Source: Phaffia rhodozyma
Taxonomy: Eukaryota > Basidiomycota > Tremellomycetes > Cystofilobasidiales > Mrakiaceae
Reading direction: 5' to 3'
Length of the DNA: 64,000 bases
NCBI GenBank assembly: GCA_014706385.1
Contig: JACGZH010000003.1
Location: 2,063,501 to 2,127,500 of the forward strand
The position numbers were made by a program, and so were the translations under genes. Numbering within the stretch: position 1 is the first letter of the stretch; every line of letters begins with the position of its first letter. The notes under the pieces were generated by a model. It saw only the letters and a list, made by a program, of their open reading frames with translations, ran no database searches and was not told where the DNA came from. Below are positions 10,901-21,593 of this stretch, piece by piece.

Positions 10901-13374
10901 AGAAGGTCTGGATATCGGCTCGGTTGATAAGATCATTTGCTATGATGCTCAGAAAAGTTCTGTTCGAATGGTCAGTCTTTGAAATTCTCGCCCCAACTTC
11001 GCATATATCGTGATGTTTCCTGTCTGTCAAATGTCGGCTTTGTCATTGACGATCAACTGGGTATATACAGCTGCAAAGAATCGGTCGAACAGGCCGAAAA
11101 AGGGAAGGTTCTATATATGTGCTCATGGGTGAGGGAAGAGAAGAATCCTCTTGGGATAAAGCTAAAGAATCCTATGAGAGTGGTGCGTCTTCCTTGAATC
11201 TTCTTCATTCCGGAAGAGAATCCCCCTAAGTGATTTGTTTGCTCGGGGTTTGTTCTCTCTTCAGTCCAAATGGCTATCACGAAAGGAGCAATTCTAGAAT
11301 TATACGACGATGTCCCTCGAATCTTACCGCCAGAATGTAAACCTCAACTCGTCCAAAAGGTCGTACCAATCGATGATGGCCCACCTGTCGTCCAGGACAC
11401 GAAGCCTCGTAGAGCATCTAAAATAAAACAAACAAAGACGTCAAAAGAGACCGCCGGCGCCGCCCGTCGAGGGGCAGCTATCCCAACAGGAGCTTCTCTT
11501 GGATTCGTCAATGCCAGAGCGCTCACGTCTGGTAGCAACAAAAAGAAGAATGTCGAGGTCGATCCTATGGGCATTGATTCAGACTCGGATGATCTAGCAA
11601 TCGAGATGGGACCTGCGTTCTCGACGTTCTCAAGATCCGTTTCGGAAAACGAGGTCAAACTTAGAGGGGCCATTAATATGAAGGGGAAAGGTAAGGAGAG
11701 AGATAGGGTGCGGGGAGTGGATGAGACAAGAACTTTCAAGCGGTCAAGGACTTTGGACGATCCATTTGTCGGCAAAAGATCTATTGGAACTCGACCTGCA
11801 CCCCGGACTGATTCTGAAGAAGCAGCTGCAGCTGCAGCGGCAGCGGCAGTAGGAACTACAGCGGCCCTGATGGCAGTGTCAATCGTACCGGAGGGGGAAG
11901 AGGACGAGGACGAAGAAAAAGAGGTTATTGTGATCCCTAGTTCAACCCCGTCTCCTGTCCAACCTAAAGGAAAAGGAAGAGACCGACAGCCCCCTGCCCG
12001 TCATGGTCACTCGCCATCACCCACATCTAGGGCGGCCACACCTACTGAGCTTGATGGAGTCTCATTACCAAAGGATGTGGCTGCTCAGGCTGGGTTCGAT
12101 AAGATCGACCCGGCATGGGTGTTGGATGATAGCTTTGACCAGTTTGAAGATTCTTCTGTCTTTTCGCCTGGCTTGGTTACAGCGGCCGCTTCGAAATTGG
12201 ACACGTTTCATTCTGATTCACGGCGGGGTCTTGCGTCTACCTCAAGATACACAACACTCAATACGAGAACACCTGTTCGTTCAACGGCGCCACAAACACC
12301 GATCATTCGCTCCACGGCTCTTGTTTCTTCTATTCCTCAACAAATCGATCAATCCTGGATTCTAGCAGACGACGACGAAGATCATTTTGAGCTTCAGAAC
12401 CAATTCGAGATTGGGACTGGATTTAAACCTAGTTCAGAACTCAGAACGGTCAACCCTACGCCTGAAAGTCAAGCGAGGAAGATGTTACCACCGATGAGTA
12501 CTCGACCACTATCTTCGCCCTTTGTAGGTAGTCCATTCGAGTCCACTCAGGCTGTTCGAAGACCTGGAGCAAGACCTAGGGTAAGAGCGGTGGCGGCTTC
12601 ATCGTCGCCTGTCGCACCTAGTCCCCTGAAAAGAGTACGAGCTACAAGACCTGCAGAGAAGGAAGAAGAGGAGGATGAGGAAGAAGAAGACGATGATATG
12701 TCGTCGTTTATTGAACGTCGTCAACAAAGAAAGAAGAAGCCAAAGAAGATGTCGGTCAAAGGTCCATCCTGGTACAGAGGAGTCGTTCCGGATGAGATGA
12801 AACGGTTCTATGACCGAACCGCGGGAGACGAAAGAGACGATGATGCAATTTTATCGGATGATGGGAGCGCGATCATGGATGAAGAAACGGAGGAAGATAG
12901 GTAAGACGGCCTGACGCTTCTTTCAACGGAGATGATGTGACTGACGGAACCATGACTGAAATGGCTTTTGCTTTCAAATTAATAGAGCGTTTGCAGGTGA
13001 TTTTCAAGCAACCCAGGTTCCAAAAGGCTACAACCAGCAAGCCGCCTATCTTACAGGTCTTCGCTCCCCTTCTCAAGATGATAATGGCAAGGGACCTCGA
13101 TTCACGACCACTAGAGCAGACGCCGTCAAGCCTTTCAAGAGATACTCTCGACCTAGCTCTGAAGATGAGAGGGATGGAAGACAAAGTGGTTCCGAGGAGG
13201 ATGATTATTATCTAGAGGATTCGTTCTGTGCAGGTGATGATGAGACGATCGAGTATGAGTGAGTCTTTGTCTTGTCTTTGTTTTGTTCTTCAGGAGCAGT
13301 GTTAACAACGCGCTTTGGTTGACGTGATTTCATATGATCTTGATAAAACCAGTGAGAGTTCCGAATTGTTCTGA
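7969..13374 (+). CDS. MPH1: ATP-dependent DNA helicase MPH1 (FANCM family)
   Basis: This is a 3'-5' superfamily 2 helicase that remodels stalled forks and D-loops. The N-terminal exon ([20 protein letters not shown]) is acidic and then proline-rich. Conserved motifs follow in order: [18 protein letters not shown] (near 8830), the Walker A loop [34 protein letters not shown], the [12 protein letters not shown] box spliced at about 9510, [20 protein letters not shown], and in the second RecA domain [20 protein letters not shown] followed after an intron by [18 protein letters not shown]. The long last third (about 11270-13374) is disordered and low complexity: a polyalanine run near 11820 and acidic and Arg/Ser-rich parts. 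The final exon, after a GTGAGT intron at 13259, reads ESSELF then TGA at 13372-13374. About a dozen introns are inferred. The start is the first ATG, with acidic residues as in the family. Confidence 0.93.
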
Positions 13375-13788
13375 TCTCTCTCAAGTTTTGCATATCATCA
13401 ATGGCCTTCTATACATTCCCTTCCCTCTTGTATCTTCTCATCCTTCTGACGAAATACAAATTCTCTCGCTTTCATATCAACACACCTATTCTGTGCCCCC
13501 CCTCCATTGTTTAACTAACAACACATATCCATCATGCCAATCGTAGAAGACACGTTGTGTTGCTCGTCGTCCTACCAAGCTGGTATCATCAGCATCACTA
13601 CTCAACTATGTACAATTGTCAAGTTCTATTAAATAATCATATATTGATACAATATACCTCGCCAACCTGAAATGTTTGTCGAAGATAAGGAAGGAAACAA
13701 AAGCGCAAGCATTCTAACAGTGGTAGGTAGTTATGAAGTATTTGGAATCTTTCAAACGACACATCTTTTCTTTATCGTTTTTCTTTGT
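13375..13788. other. Convergent 3' intergenic spacer
   Basis: This is the 3' flank of MPH1 and of the minus-strand UBA/USP-like gene. It is A/T-rich near 13620-13660 (TTAAATAATCATATATTGATAC), which is probably a polyadenylation region. No gene is recognised. Confidence 0.5.
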
Positions 13789-16700
13789 TCACGGAATTGG
13801 TGCGGTGGGCGTATCAGGAGTGGAATTGGATGAACCTGGGTTGGTGTTAACGTCCATATCCACGTCCAAATCTATTAAAGGTTTATCCTGGATCTATAGA
13901 ATGAAATCCAACCGGCACATCGCTCAATACAACCACGAAAGACAATCTCTTCAGAAGCTGAGACGAACCTCTTCTTTTTCATTTATCTCTTCTTGAACGA
14001 CTGGATCTGGTTCTGGTTTTGGCTCAACCGGCCAAGGCCCATCTTTCGAATACCAAAGCATGTATGGACCTGCGCCTAGGTGGAAGCCTGTCGGGTCTGC
14101 GAATGCTGTTTCTGCCGAAATCTGTTGATGTGACACAAGATGTGGTCGTTAGTCGTAGAAATATGCGTCGATGATTGGTATCTGAAAGATTTCTACGCTG
14201 AATCAAAAGGACTAACTTCGGAGGAGACACCATCGACAACTTTAAACCATCGTTTGTCCGGGCCCTGCACGTATCTAGTTTCGTGAAGCCACCGTATATG
14301 CAAGACAATTTATCAGCGTGACAATCCTTCCTCCTTTCATTATACATGATGTATTTTGTTTTCTTTTCACTTGAGCATTATCCGAGAATATTTTTGGTCA
14401 ACAAAGAAATCTGTTGAGACTAACGTATACAGCGAACCGGGACCACGAATCCCGTTGTGAAAGTTGATGGCCCGAAGAGAATACTACAAAGCACGAGTTC
14501 GACGTATAAAAAAGATCGTTTCAATATATCAAGAACGAGTTCAAGAAATGACAGTGCAGAAAAGACGCACCTTGCATCGTTTCAACTCGGACCGGTCGAA
14601 AAGATTCGTTCTAGCTAAAGTGATCTTCTCTAATTGACTCGCCACTTCTGAACCCCCCTCGATAGATTTCCGAGGTTGATCAGTATTTCTGGAGCTTTCA
14701 TATTTCAGTGAGGATATCAACAAACCTGAAGTTTCACGGTCAAACTCTTTCAACATCGTTCGTAGTTTCTCCACACTCTTTCGGCCGCTCTCAAACTTCT
14801 GCTCATCCGACGTGGACTTGAGCGCGAGCTCATCGTAATACTTGATAACTGCCACCAATGATTTTCTTGAATCTTTTCCCTATTTGTTTGGAGGTCGTGA
14901 GTTAAATTGGAAGTTAGCAAGCTCAACAGCCAAAATATCACAAACAAAACTAGGCAGACGGACGAAATCGTTACAAACCTTGACGCTCTTGAGGTTTTCT
15001 AATCGTTTTTTCAATTCTTCCTCCCTTCCCTTCAGCAAGCCCTCTTCGGCCCTAAGCTGAGCGCTTAACAGCTTGTTTCTACTTAAAAACCTATCGATCC
15101 AGAAGTCTCCATCGATTTTGAACAACTTGTTTTCTCCTGCATCAGCTGCTCCAGAAGCCACTTGATTTGAAAGGTACGACACTGTCACACACAGGACCTC
15201 ACTACACGTCTCCAGCCCAACAGGAATATCAGCCTCCCAGAGAATGCTTGCCATTGCTTGGGAAAGGGATGTGTAGGCCTTTCCGTCTATAGGAAACACA
15301 TGAGGAGAATCAAAAGTTTCTGGAGGAGATGACGAAGGAAGAAGAGGGGAACCAGTGTAGTTGAAGACTCTGCTCGAGAGAAAACAGCAAAGTAAAAGAA
15401 GAATGTCAAGTTCGAATATACACATGTGTGGAGATAATTATGATATGAAATGCGCGCGAACGGACCTGACTAGATCGGCGGACTGGAAAGATGGATCAGT
15501 AAAACTGCTTGCCAATCGGTCGGGCTGAGTGCAAGTCAGAGAGGGGACCTCAGAATTCCATTTTGTCACAAACGTAGTGAAGAATTCTAAGAATACGCAG
15601 AGGCATGAGGAGATAAAAGTTCAGCAACAGCATAAAGGATTGCTCTATCGAATAGATAACAAATACCAACCTTCCGCCCTCCGAACCGGACTTTCTGATC
15701 CGTACGATCCACTGAAGACGCCTACAAGATTGACTAGTACGTCTGAGTCAAGATAGCTGATCGTCGGATCATCCATAGCCTCTTTAAGTGCTTTCAGAAG
15801 GATTAGACCTGCTCGTTAAACCGATCAGACGACAGTAAAAGTTAGTGACCGAAAACAGACAGGCTTGAATGTTTGTAGAACAGATGGATCGAGAAACATA
15901 CATGTGGGAAGTTCTTCCGAACTTTCGACGCTCTCTAGGAGATTAGATAATTGTGGGATTACAGATAATGCCTGGAGAACAGATACATCTGGACCTAGAT
16001 ATGGTATCGAACTCCAAAGAGCCACAGGACTGATGTCATAAGGAAATGAAAGAGTCAGAGAAACCAATCTTATGATAGATCGAAAATTTGATCCGAAGGA
16101 ATCACTCACTGCCCGGCAGGTCGTGGTATGTTTGGTCCAGGCGTGGGGGTTACAGATGATTGTTGGTTGGATGTATGTAGACTAGCTTCTAGCACTTGAG
16201 ATAGATGCTCGTCTTCTTTGGAGACTACGCTTTCTGTTCCTCTGGACTCAATCTTGAGGGATGGAGCGGGATGACAGAGAACACGAGCTTGTGTTAAGTT
16301 TACTCCTGAACGCGATGGACAAAGCTCACAATTGAGAACAAAGAAACTTGAATCGCACCTGGGTTCTAACCAATGCTAAGCTATCAGCTAGCGCTCTTCC
16401 GTCAACTCCTCCAACACCCATCCCATATTTTTCTCTACTTGCTTCAATTAATCCTTCAATTTGCCTATTTTCTACTCCCAGTATCGGTTTATTTGTGGAT
16501 GTCTGTGTGGTATCCGAGTTCTCCTGCCACTTTGATTCATTTTGCGAGATTCTACCAACTGTCTTGCTGTAATCTGGATAGATATTCGCGGTATCTGCCG
16601 GCCGGTTAGTCTTGTTAGCCTCTTCGATAGAAAGACGGATGGCCTTGGACATATCAGAGTCTTCATCGTTTTCGTCGTCAAGAAGCCCTGGAATGGGCGG

Positions 16701-17300
16701 TAAGTCGGTTTGAGCGGTGTGGTCGATCACAGAAGACTGGTTGGAGGGATTATAAGGCGCTTGTGATTCAGAGTAGCAAGCGCGTACACCCGGTTGAACA
16801 TGACATCAAGAGACGGAGAATGATGTTAGTGTGTTTTAGCCCTCTTGGACGAAAGAGGGAATCGAAACAACGGACATACCTATGCGAGTTGCCTGGATAG
16901 CCTGGCTATTACCTGTGCTGCCTTCTGTTCCACCGGTGTTGGCATCGGCAGTGACAGGAGGAACGAAAGGTTGAGGGCCGACTGGCGGTGAAGGTTCACT
17001 CGTAGGAACCCAGTCAAACCCGGCGGTAAAAGCCCAGTCGGCTGCTTGTTCGGTATTTCCGTTGAACTTGCGGAGAGAAAACGCTGCCTTTACTGGATCT
17101 ATCCCGAACTCTACCAGTTGGGACATTTGATGGGTATGCTCTGTGACCATGGGTGTGTGTTTGCCTTTGCTCGGTCTTTCTGTTGGAGATGAGATGTTGG
17201 ATTTCTGGGTGATGGGGAGAGAGGGGGGGTGATGGGTCAGCATGAGATACTTACGTAAGCCCATGTATTTGAATTGCGTCGCTGGGTTAAGTATTCGCAT
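13789..17300 (-). CDS. UBA- and UIM-containing protein with a degenerate ubiquitin-specific protease domain
   Basis: The N-terminus (from ATG at 17298-17300) carries a UBA domain, with core MSQLVEFGIDPVKAAFSLRK then GNTEQAADWAF. Two ubiquitin-interacting-motif-like helices follow: DMSKAIRLSIEEA near 16630 and EDEHLSQVLEASL near 16200. The rest follows the order of a C19 peptidase. The Cys-box position (exon from 16029) reads HPVALWSSIPYLGPDVSVLQ, where active enzymes have a GNTCY-type sequence; no cysteine is present. A coiled coil (RAEEGLLKGREEELKKRLEN) lies in the insertion. The His-box exon (from 14483) reads NGIRGPGSLYTYVQGPDKRW, with Ser where the catalytic His of a GHY motif would be. 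It ends with FADPTGFHLGAGPYMLWYS, the usual USP C-terminus, plus a short acidic tail. It is probably a ubiquitin-binding pseudo-enzyme. Comparable UBA/USP-like proteins may exist in other fungi. About ten exons are inferred. Confidence 0.82.
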
Positions 17301-17630
17301 AAGTACATTGAAATCACGTGAGCTGTGCTATTTGGGCAGGGTAACCCCACATCACACAGCTTTAGATGGGGAAATCTGGCAATTGCTTGAGCCAGCCTGG
17401 GCAAACCTGGGCATCCGTAGTTGATCACCGCCTCGGCCAAGACCTTTCACCAACCTGGCGCCTCCATCAGAAGAAGAAGGAAAGAACGGAATCTTGCCAT
17501 CTTTTCTCTACGACCTCCGACCACATCAGATAGAGGCCCCTCTTGGACAACTCAACCCAATACGTTCACACGACCCGTCTTTTCATAACAGAGCTTCTCC
17601 GTCGTTGATTCTTTTTTTTTATAAAAAAAA
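17301..17630. promoter_or_regulatory. Divergent promoter between UBA/USP-like gene and frequenin, with TCACGTGA and an A/T palindrome
   Basis: A perfect TCACGTGA palindrome lies at 17314-17321, 14 bases upstream of the minus-strand ATG. On the frequenin side the leader ends in nine T, then A, T and nine A. This makes a perfect 20-bp palindrome at 17612-17631 whose last base is the A of the start codon. No gene is seen. Confidence 0.6.
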
Positions 17631-19034
17631 ATGGGAAAAAATCAGAGTAAACTATCGCCTGAGCAGCTGTCTGATCTTCAAAAGATGACGTACTGTAGGT
17701 CCATTGTCTTGATCAGCATTTTATCCCTAACTCCTTCAGTGGAGAGTTTGTTGTTAGAGTGGAGGAAATCGTTGGCTCCTTCACCCATTCTACCAGTCTG
17801 ATATCTGGAGGAGTGCATTGGAGCGAGCACATACACACAATATATTTATTCGGTCAAAGCATTGCGGATACTAATTTGTACTGTCTGTTTTATCGATTGG
17901 CGGATCAAATGGTTGACTGGGTAACTGGGACATGCAGTCGACAAGAAGGAGCTCCAACAATGGTTCGTCCAAGATCTTTCATCCGGATACTCTACACAAC
18001 CTACGGCCTTGTTTCCCAACAACGTCCACTAGAACAGTTTGGTCTCGAGATATTCTTCCTGCATTTTCTAACCGGTACGCAATGCACCTACATATGTATG
18101 CAACAGGTATAAAGGCTATCTCAAGGACTGTCCCTCTGGCCAACTCAATAAGGAGGAGTTTAAAAAGATCTACATTCAGTTCTTCCCATTCGGTGACCCA
18201 GGGCAGTTTGCAGAATATGTCTTTAGAGTGTTCGACGAGGACAAGAGCGGGACGATCGAGTTCAAGGAATTCATCTGCGCGCTCAGTGTTACAAGTCGAG
18301 GCAGATTAGACGAGAAGCTCAAATGTTTGTCCTTCTTGGTCTTTGTCTCTCATGATGCTCTCTGATTGAAAGAGAGATAGACAATGATTCCTCATAGAAA
18401 TACAATGGTCTATGGCTGACCACATGTCGTTCGTCCCATCATACCTTCAGGGGCCTTCACGCTGTACGACATCGACGGAGATGGTGTGATCACGTACTCG
18501 GAAATGCTTCAGATTGTCTCTGCTATCTACAAGATGACGGGCCACATGGTCAAGCTACCGGAAGATGAGAACACTCCGGAGAAGGTACGCTCTCAACGCT
18601 TCTTGCGAATGGTAGAGACGTTGACAGAAAGAAAAAGAGATTGACCTTTGTTCTGATCTCTTTTCTTTTCTCCTTTATCATGACTCATCATAGCGTGTGG
18701 ACAAGGTAAATACCGTCATGTTCACTTCCTGCCGGTGATATTAAAGGCAGTTTTGAATTGTCATATATCGGCCTCGTCTTTATACAGATCTTCCGAAACA
18801 TGGACAAGGACAAAAACGCAGCACTCAGCTACGAAGAGTTTGTTGAGGGAAGCAAGCTTGACCCGACGATCGTCCAGGTATGTCTTCTGATTCTTTTGTA
18901 TATGTATTTTCCTGGTAAAACAATCCGTACGGCGCAGCGTTTCCCAAAGAAAGACTCTGACTCAAGATTTGTATATATCATACCCACACTACTCATGAGT
19001 ACAGGCTTTGTCGCTGTACGATGGACTTGTTTAG
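17631..19034 (+). CDS. FRQ1: Neuronal calcium sensor 1 / frequenin
   Basis: This is an N-myristoylated EF-hand calcium sensor; in fungi it activates the phosphatidylinositol 4-kinase Pik1 and works in calcium homeostasis. It begins [20 protein letters not shown], with Gly2 for myristoylation. The second exon is short and ends QQW, split as TG then G across a GTTCGT donor at 17963. It continues [20 protein letters not shown] and [20 protein letters not shown]-hand loops are [24 protein letters not shown] and [12 protein letters not shown]; the first EF-hand lacks acidic ligands, as in all NCS proteins. The C-terminus ALSLYDGLV is identical in form to vertebrate NCS-1. TAG is at 19032-19034. 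The length is about 190 residues, the family norm. Confidence 0.96.
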
Positions 19035-19473
19035 CGTCTCCACTTTAGCTCTAGCTATCTTGTTGTTTGCCCCTTTTCCCTTATCCTTCTCTCCTCTTCC
19101 TAGTTGATGACTCGATGAGGCCAGTAAATCTGGACACATCCGGTCGCCACATTCTCTTGACCGTATCCGGTTGCTATATGTGTTTGCTGTAAATCTTCTG
19201 TGTTCTGTTCTCAATCTGCGCATACCATATGTACATGAACCACTTGTGTGCGCCAAGGGTCTTATTGGCTGAGTCAACGAAAGCTCTCAAACACTTTGGG
19301 CGGAAGATGACCCGTGTGATTTTCTATCAGTGGGGAATGCTTTTCAGCCCCCATCTTCCATTGGATTCCATCAACTCGTCCAGCCAGCAATCAAAGCATC
19401 TCGTTCTTTCCTCGTCTCGCCCGATGGATATCGGCGTGCTCAGGTAATTCTGTTATAAGTAATAGATCTTACA
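19035..19473. other. Intergenic between frequenin and MBOAT gene
   Basis: This is a 439-bp tandem spacer. A 72-codon open frame (19229-19447) has no recognisable motif and overlaps the likely promoter of the next gene. I see no supported gene. Confidence 0.5.
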
Positions 19474-21139
19474 ATGAAATTCAATCCCGATATGTTCGCT
19501 CCTTTGGTCATCCTTTCGGCCTCGGACCGGCCGGCCTGGACGGCTTTGAGTCTACCTCTCTGTGTCCTGCTTCCCCCGTTTATTCTTTTCATTCAAAGCT
19601 CCCTTCTCTTCTCGCCTTCAGCTTCGTCTCCATCTTTAGCCTATCTTCGTAGAGCACTCGTTCCTCTAGCCATTTTAGGTATTCTGCCTCTTGGCTTCAG
19701 TCATCACTTTTCCGGGATTCAACAGTTTAGCGATTTGAACAATCTCTGGGCATTGTATGCCTTGGTCTTGAGTGGAAAGAGCATAGAGCTAGGATTCAGG
19801 TCTGAAACTCCAAAGTGGATCGGTTGGGTAGGAGACGAGGTGAAGGGACAGACTATAAAGAAAGAAGAGAAAGTCCAACGGGATCAAAACGTTGCAAGGT
19901 GGGTGTTGGCTTGGAGGTATGTCGTCAGTAAGTTGTTTGTTTAACCTTGCGTACAACAACTGGATCTCGGATAATTGGCATGAGAGGGACTAAATGATCG
20001 CATCTTCTATGGCTTGGCTGGGATGGCGATGGAAACACAGGTTTCCGTAACATCGGATTCTCCACAGGTCTGAGCCCATCATTCTATGCACCCCACCCGG
20101 CCCCGATCCCAAGATTCCAAGCAATCGTCCGTGAACTCAAGATTATCCTACAGTGCTACCTCTTTTTGGACTTTATCTTGTTGCCGTATACGTTCCATCC
20201 AAAATTCGGCTCTCTGGAGCTTTCCCATGAGGGCAGTTTGTATGCTCCTTTTGGAAATTGGCCAGTCTGGGCCACAAGTTACGGCTTGGCGTTGATCTCA
20301 GGTTTATCGCTGCATGTCGGTTCGTCCAATCTTTCTTCCCGCTCGTCTTGTTCGTGAGAGCCTCGTTGTCATGTTTCGCCTGTTAAACTTGGTTCATCCT
20401 TATCTGTGTATACGAACAAAAATCGACTACTCAGTCCAAACGTTCATGTACCATATTCTGGCCGTACACGGTATCCTTCTCGCTAAATCACCCGTCGAGT
20501 CTCTGTACTGGCCAAGCCTGTTTCAGGTCCCAGAAGCAGCTACCTCTCTGTCTTCTCTTTGGGGGAGAAGATGGCATCAGCTCTTCAGAGCTTCTTTAGG
20601 GTTCTGTGGGTTTGAGTTCGCAAAGAAGTTGGGTGCACCGAGAGCTTTCGCTTTGTGAGTGGACTTTGACTTTATCTCTTCTTGCTTTCTTTTATGAATG
20701 GCCTCTCATCGGATCTCTTGAGCTGACAGAATACTCTTTGTACGCATCTCGTTTGTTGTACGTATCGGTATCTCGCAAAGAATGTTCACGTTCTTCCTCT
20801 CAGCGCTTCTCCACTACTTGGCTGTCGAAGCTCAAGGCCGCCCTGCCTCAACACACGGTCCGACCTGGCCCCTTCCTTTGTTCTTCATCATGCAAGGCGT
20901 AGGAATCATTATGGAGGGCTTGTTCGAAAAGTTGACGAAGCGAAAAGTCCGAGGTATCGGAGGAAGGATCTGGACTTGGGGTTGGATGCTATTTTGGGGT
21001 AGAGGGGCGATGGAAGTCGTCAGTCCTTTCTATCTGCAAATCCTCTACACACACTTTGTCTCTCTGTCTTTCTGTCTCTCTTTTTCTCCAGTTGGCACAA
21101 TACTTACCAATGAGACCGCCTTTCCCTTGTTTATACTGA
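19474..21139 (+). CDS. Wax-synthase-type membrane-bound O-acyltransferase
   Basis: This is a polytopic membrane protein of the fungal wax synthase/MBOAT-like family, which acylates small hydroxyl acceptors (sterols, alcohols or terpenoids; substrate not predictable). The first exon has hydrophobic segments (LPLCVLLPPFILFIQSSLLF). FRNIGFSTGLSP and FLDFILLPYTFHPKFGSLEL follow. The family hallmark SLWGRRWHQLFRASLG, containing the conserved His, lies near 20555-20610. Later segments are MFTFFLSALLHYLAVEAQG, whose second His in ALLHYL is the other conserved MBOAT position, and a late hydrophobic helix FFIMQGVGIIMEG. The stop TGA is at 21137-21139 after a short last exon, QYLPMRPPFPCLY. About six introns are inferred. 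Such genes often sit in secondary-metabolite clusters, but no partner genes are nearby here. Confidence 0.85.
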
Positions 21140-21593
21140 TGTATAGTACGTCCGACGGGGTCAGCCAGAGAGTATGAGTCAAGGAAGTCTGGGCGCTGGA
21201 AGACCGTTCAAATGGGCTTTGAAAGAACTCTCTCGTAGGAATGGCTGGGGACTATATGACTGAACGGGTTTATCTGTCTTGTAAAAGGAATCAATTGAGC
21301 GCACGGCGCCTGTATCTTTAGAAGACTTACGGGATTGATCAAAAGAATGACAACAATGAGGACAAGAACTGTGTCTAAAATGATCGTCTTGGTTCTGCTT
21401 GACTAGTGCACTGTACAAACAGCACATGTAGAGAAGAGAAAGAGCATTCAAATTTGACAACAAGAGTATATGTTCTACATGACTAGAGATGATGACCAAC
21501 TCGATAGTGAAAAGAAGAAGATAAAAGCAACAACAACAGCATGGAGATTGAAAACAAGAAAAGACTTCAGGAGAAGCGAAATGAAACATGCGT
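21140..21593. other. Convergent 3' intergenic spacer
   Basis: This is 454 bp between the MBOAT stop and the L-fuconate dehydratase stop. It is A/G-rich on the plus strand near 21480-21590. A long minus-strand open frame runs through it, but this is an out-of-frame extension of the dehydratase's last exon. No gene is supported. Confidence 0.6.
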
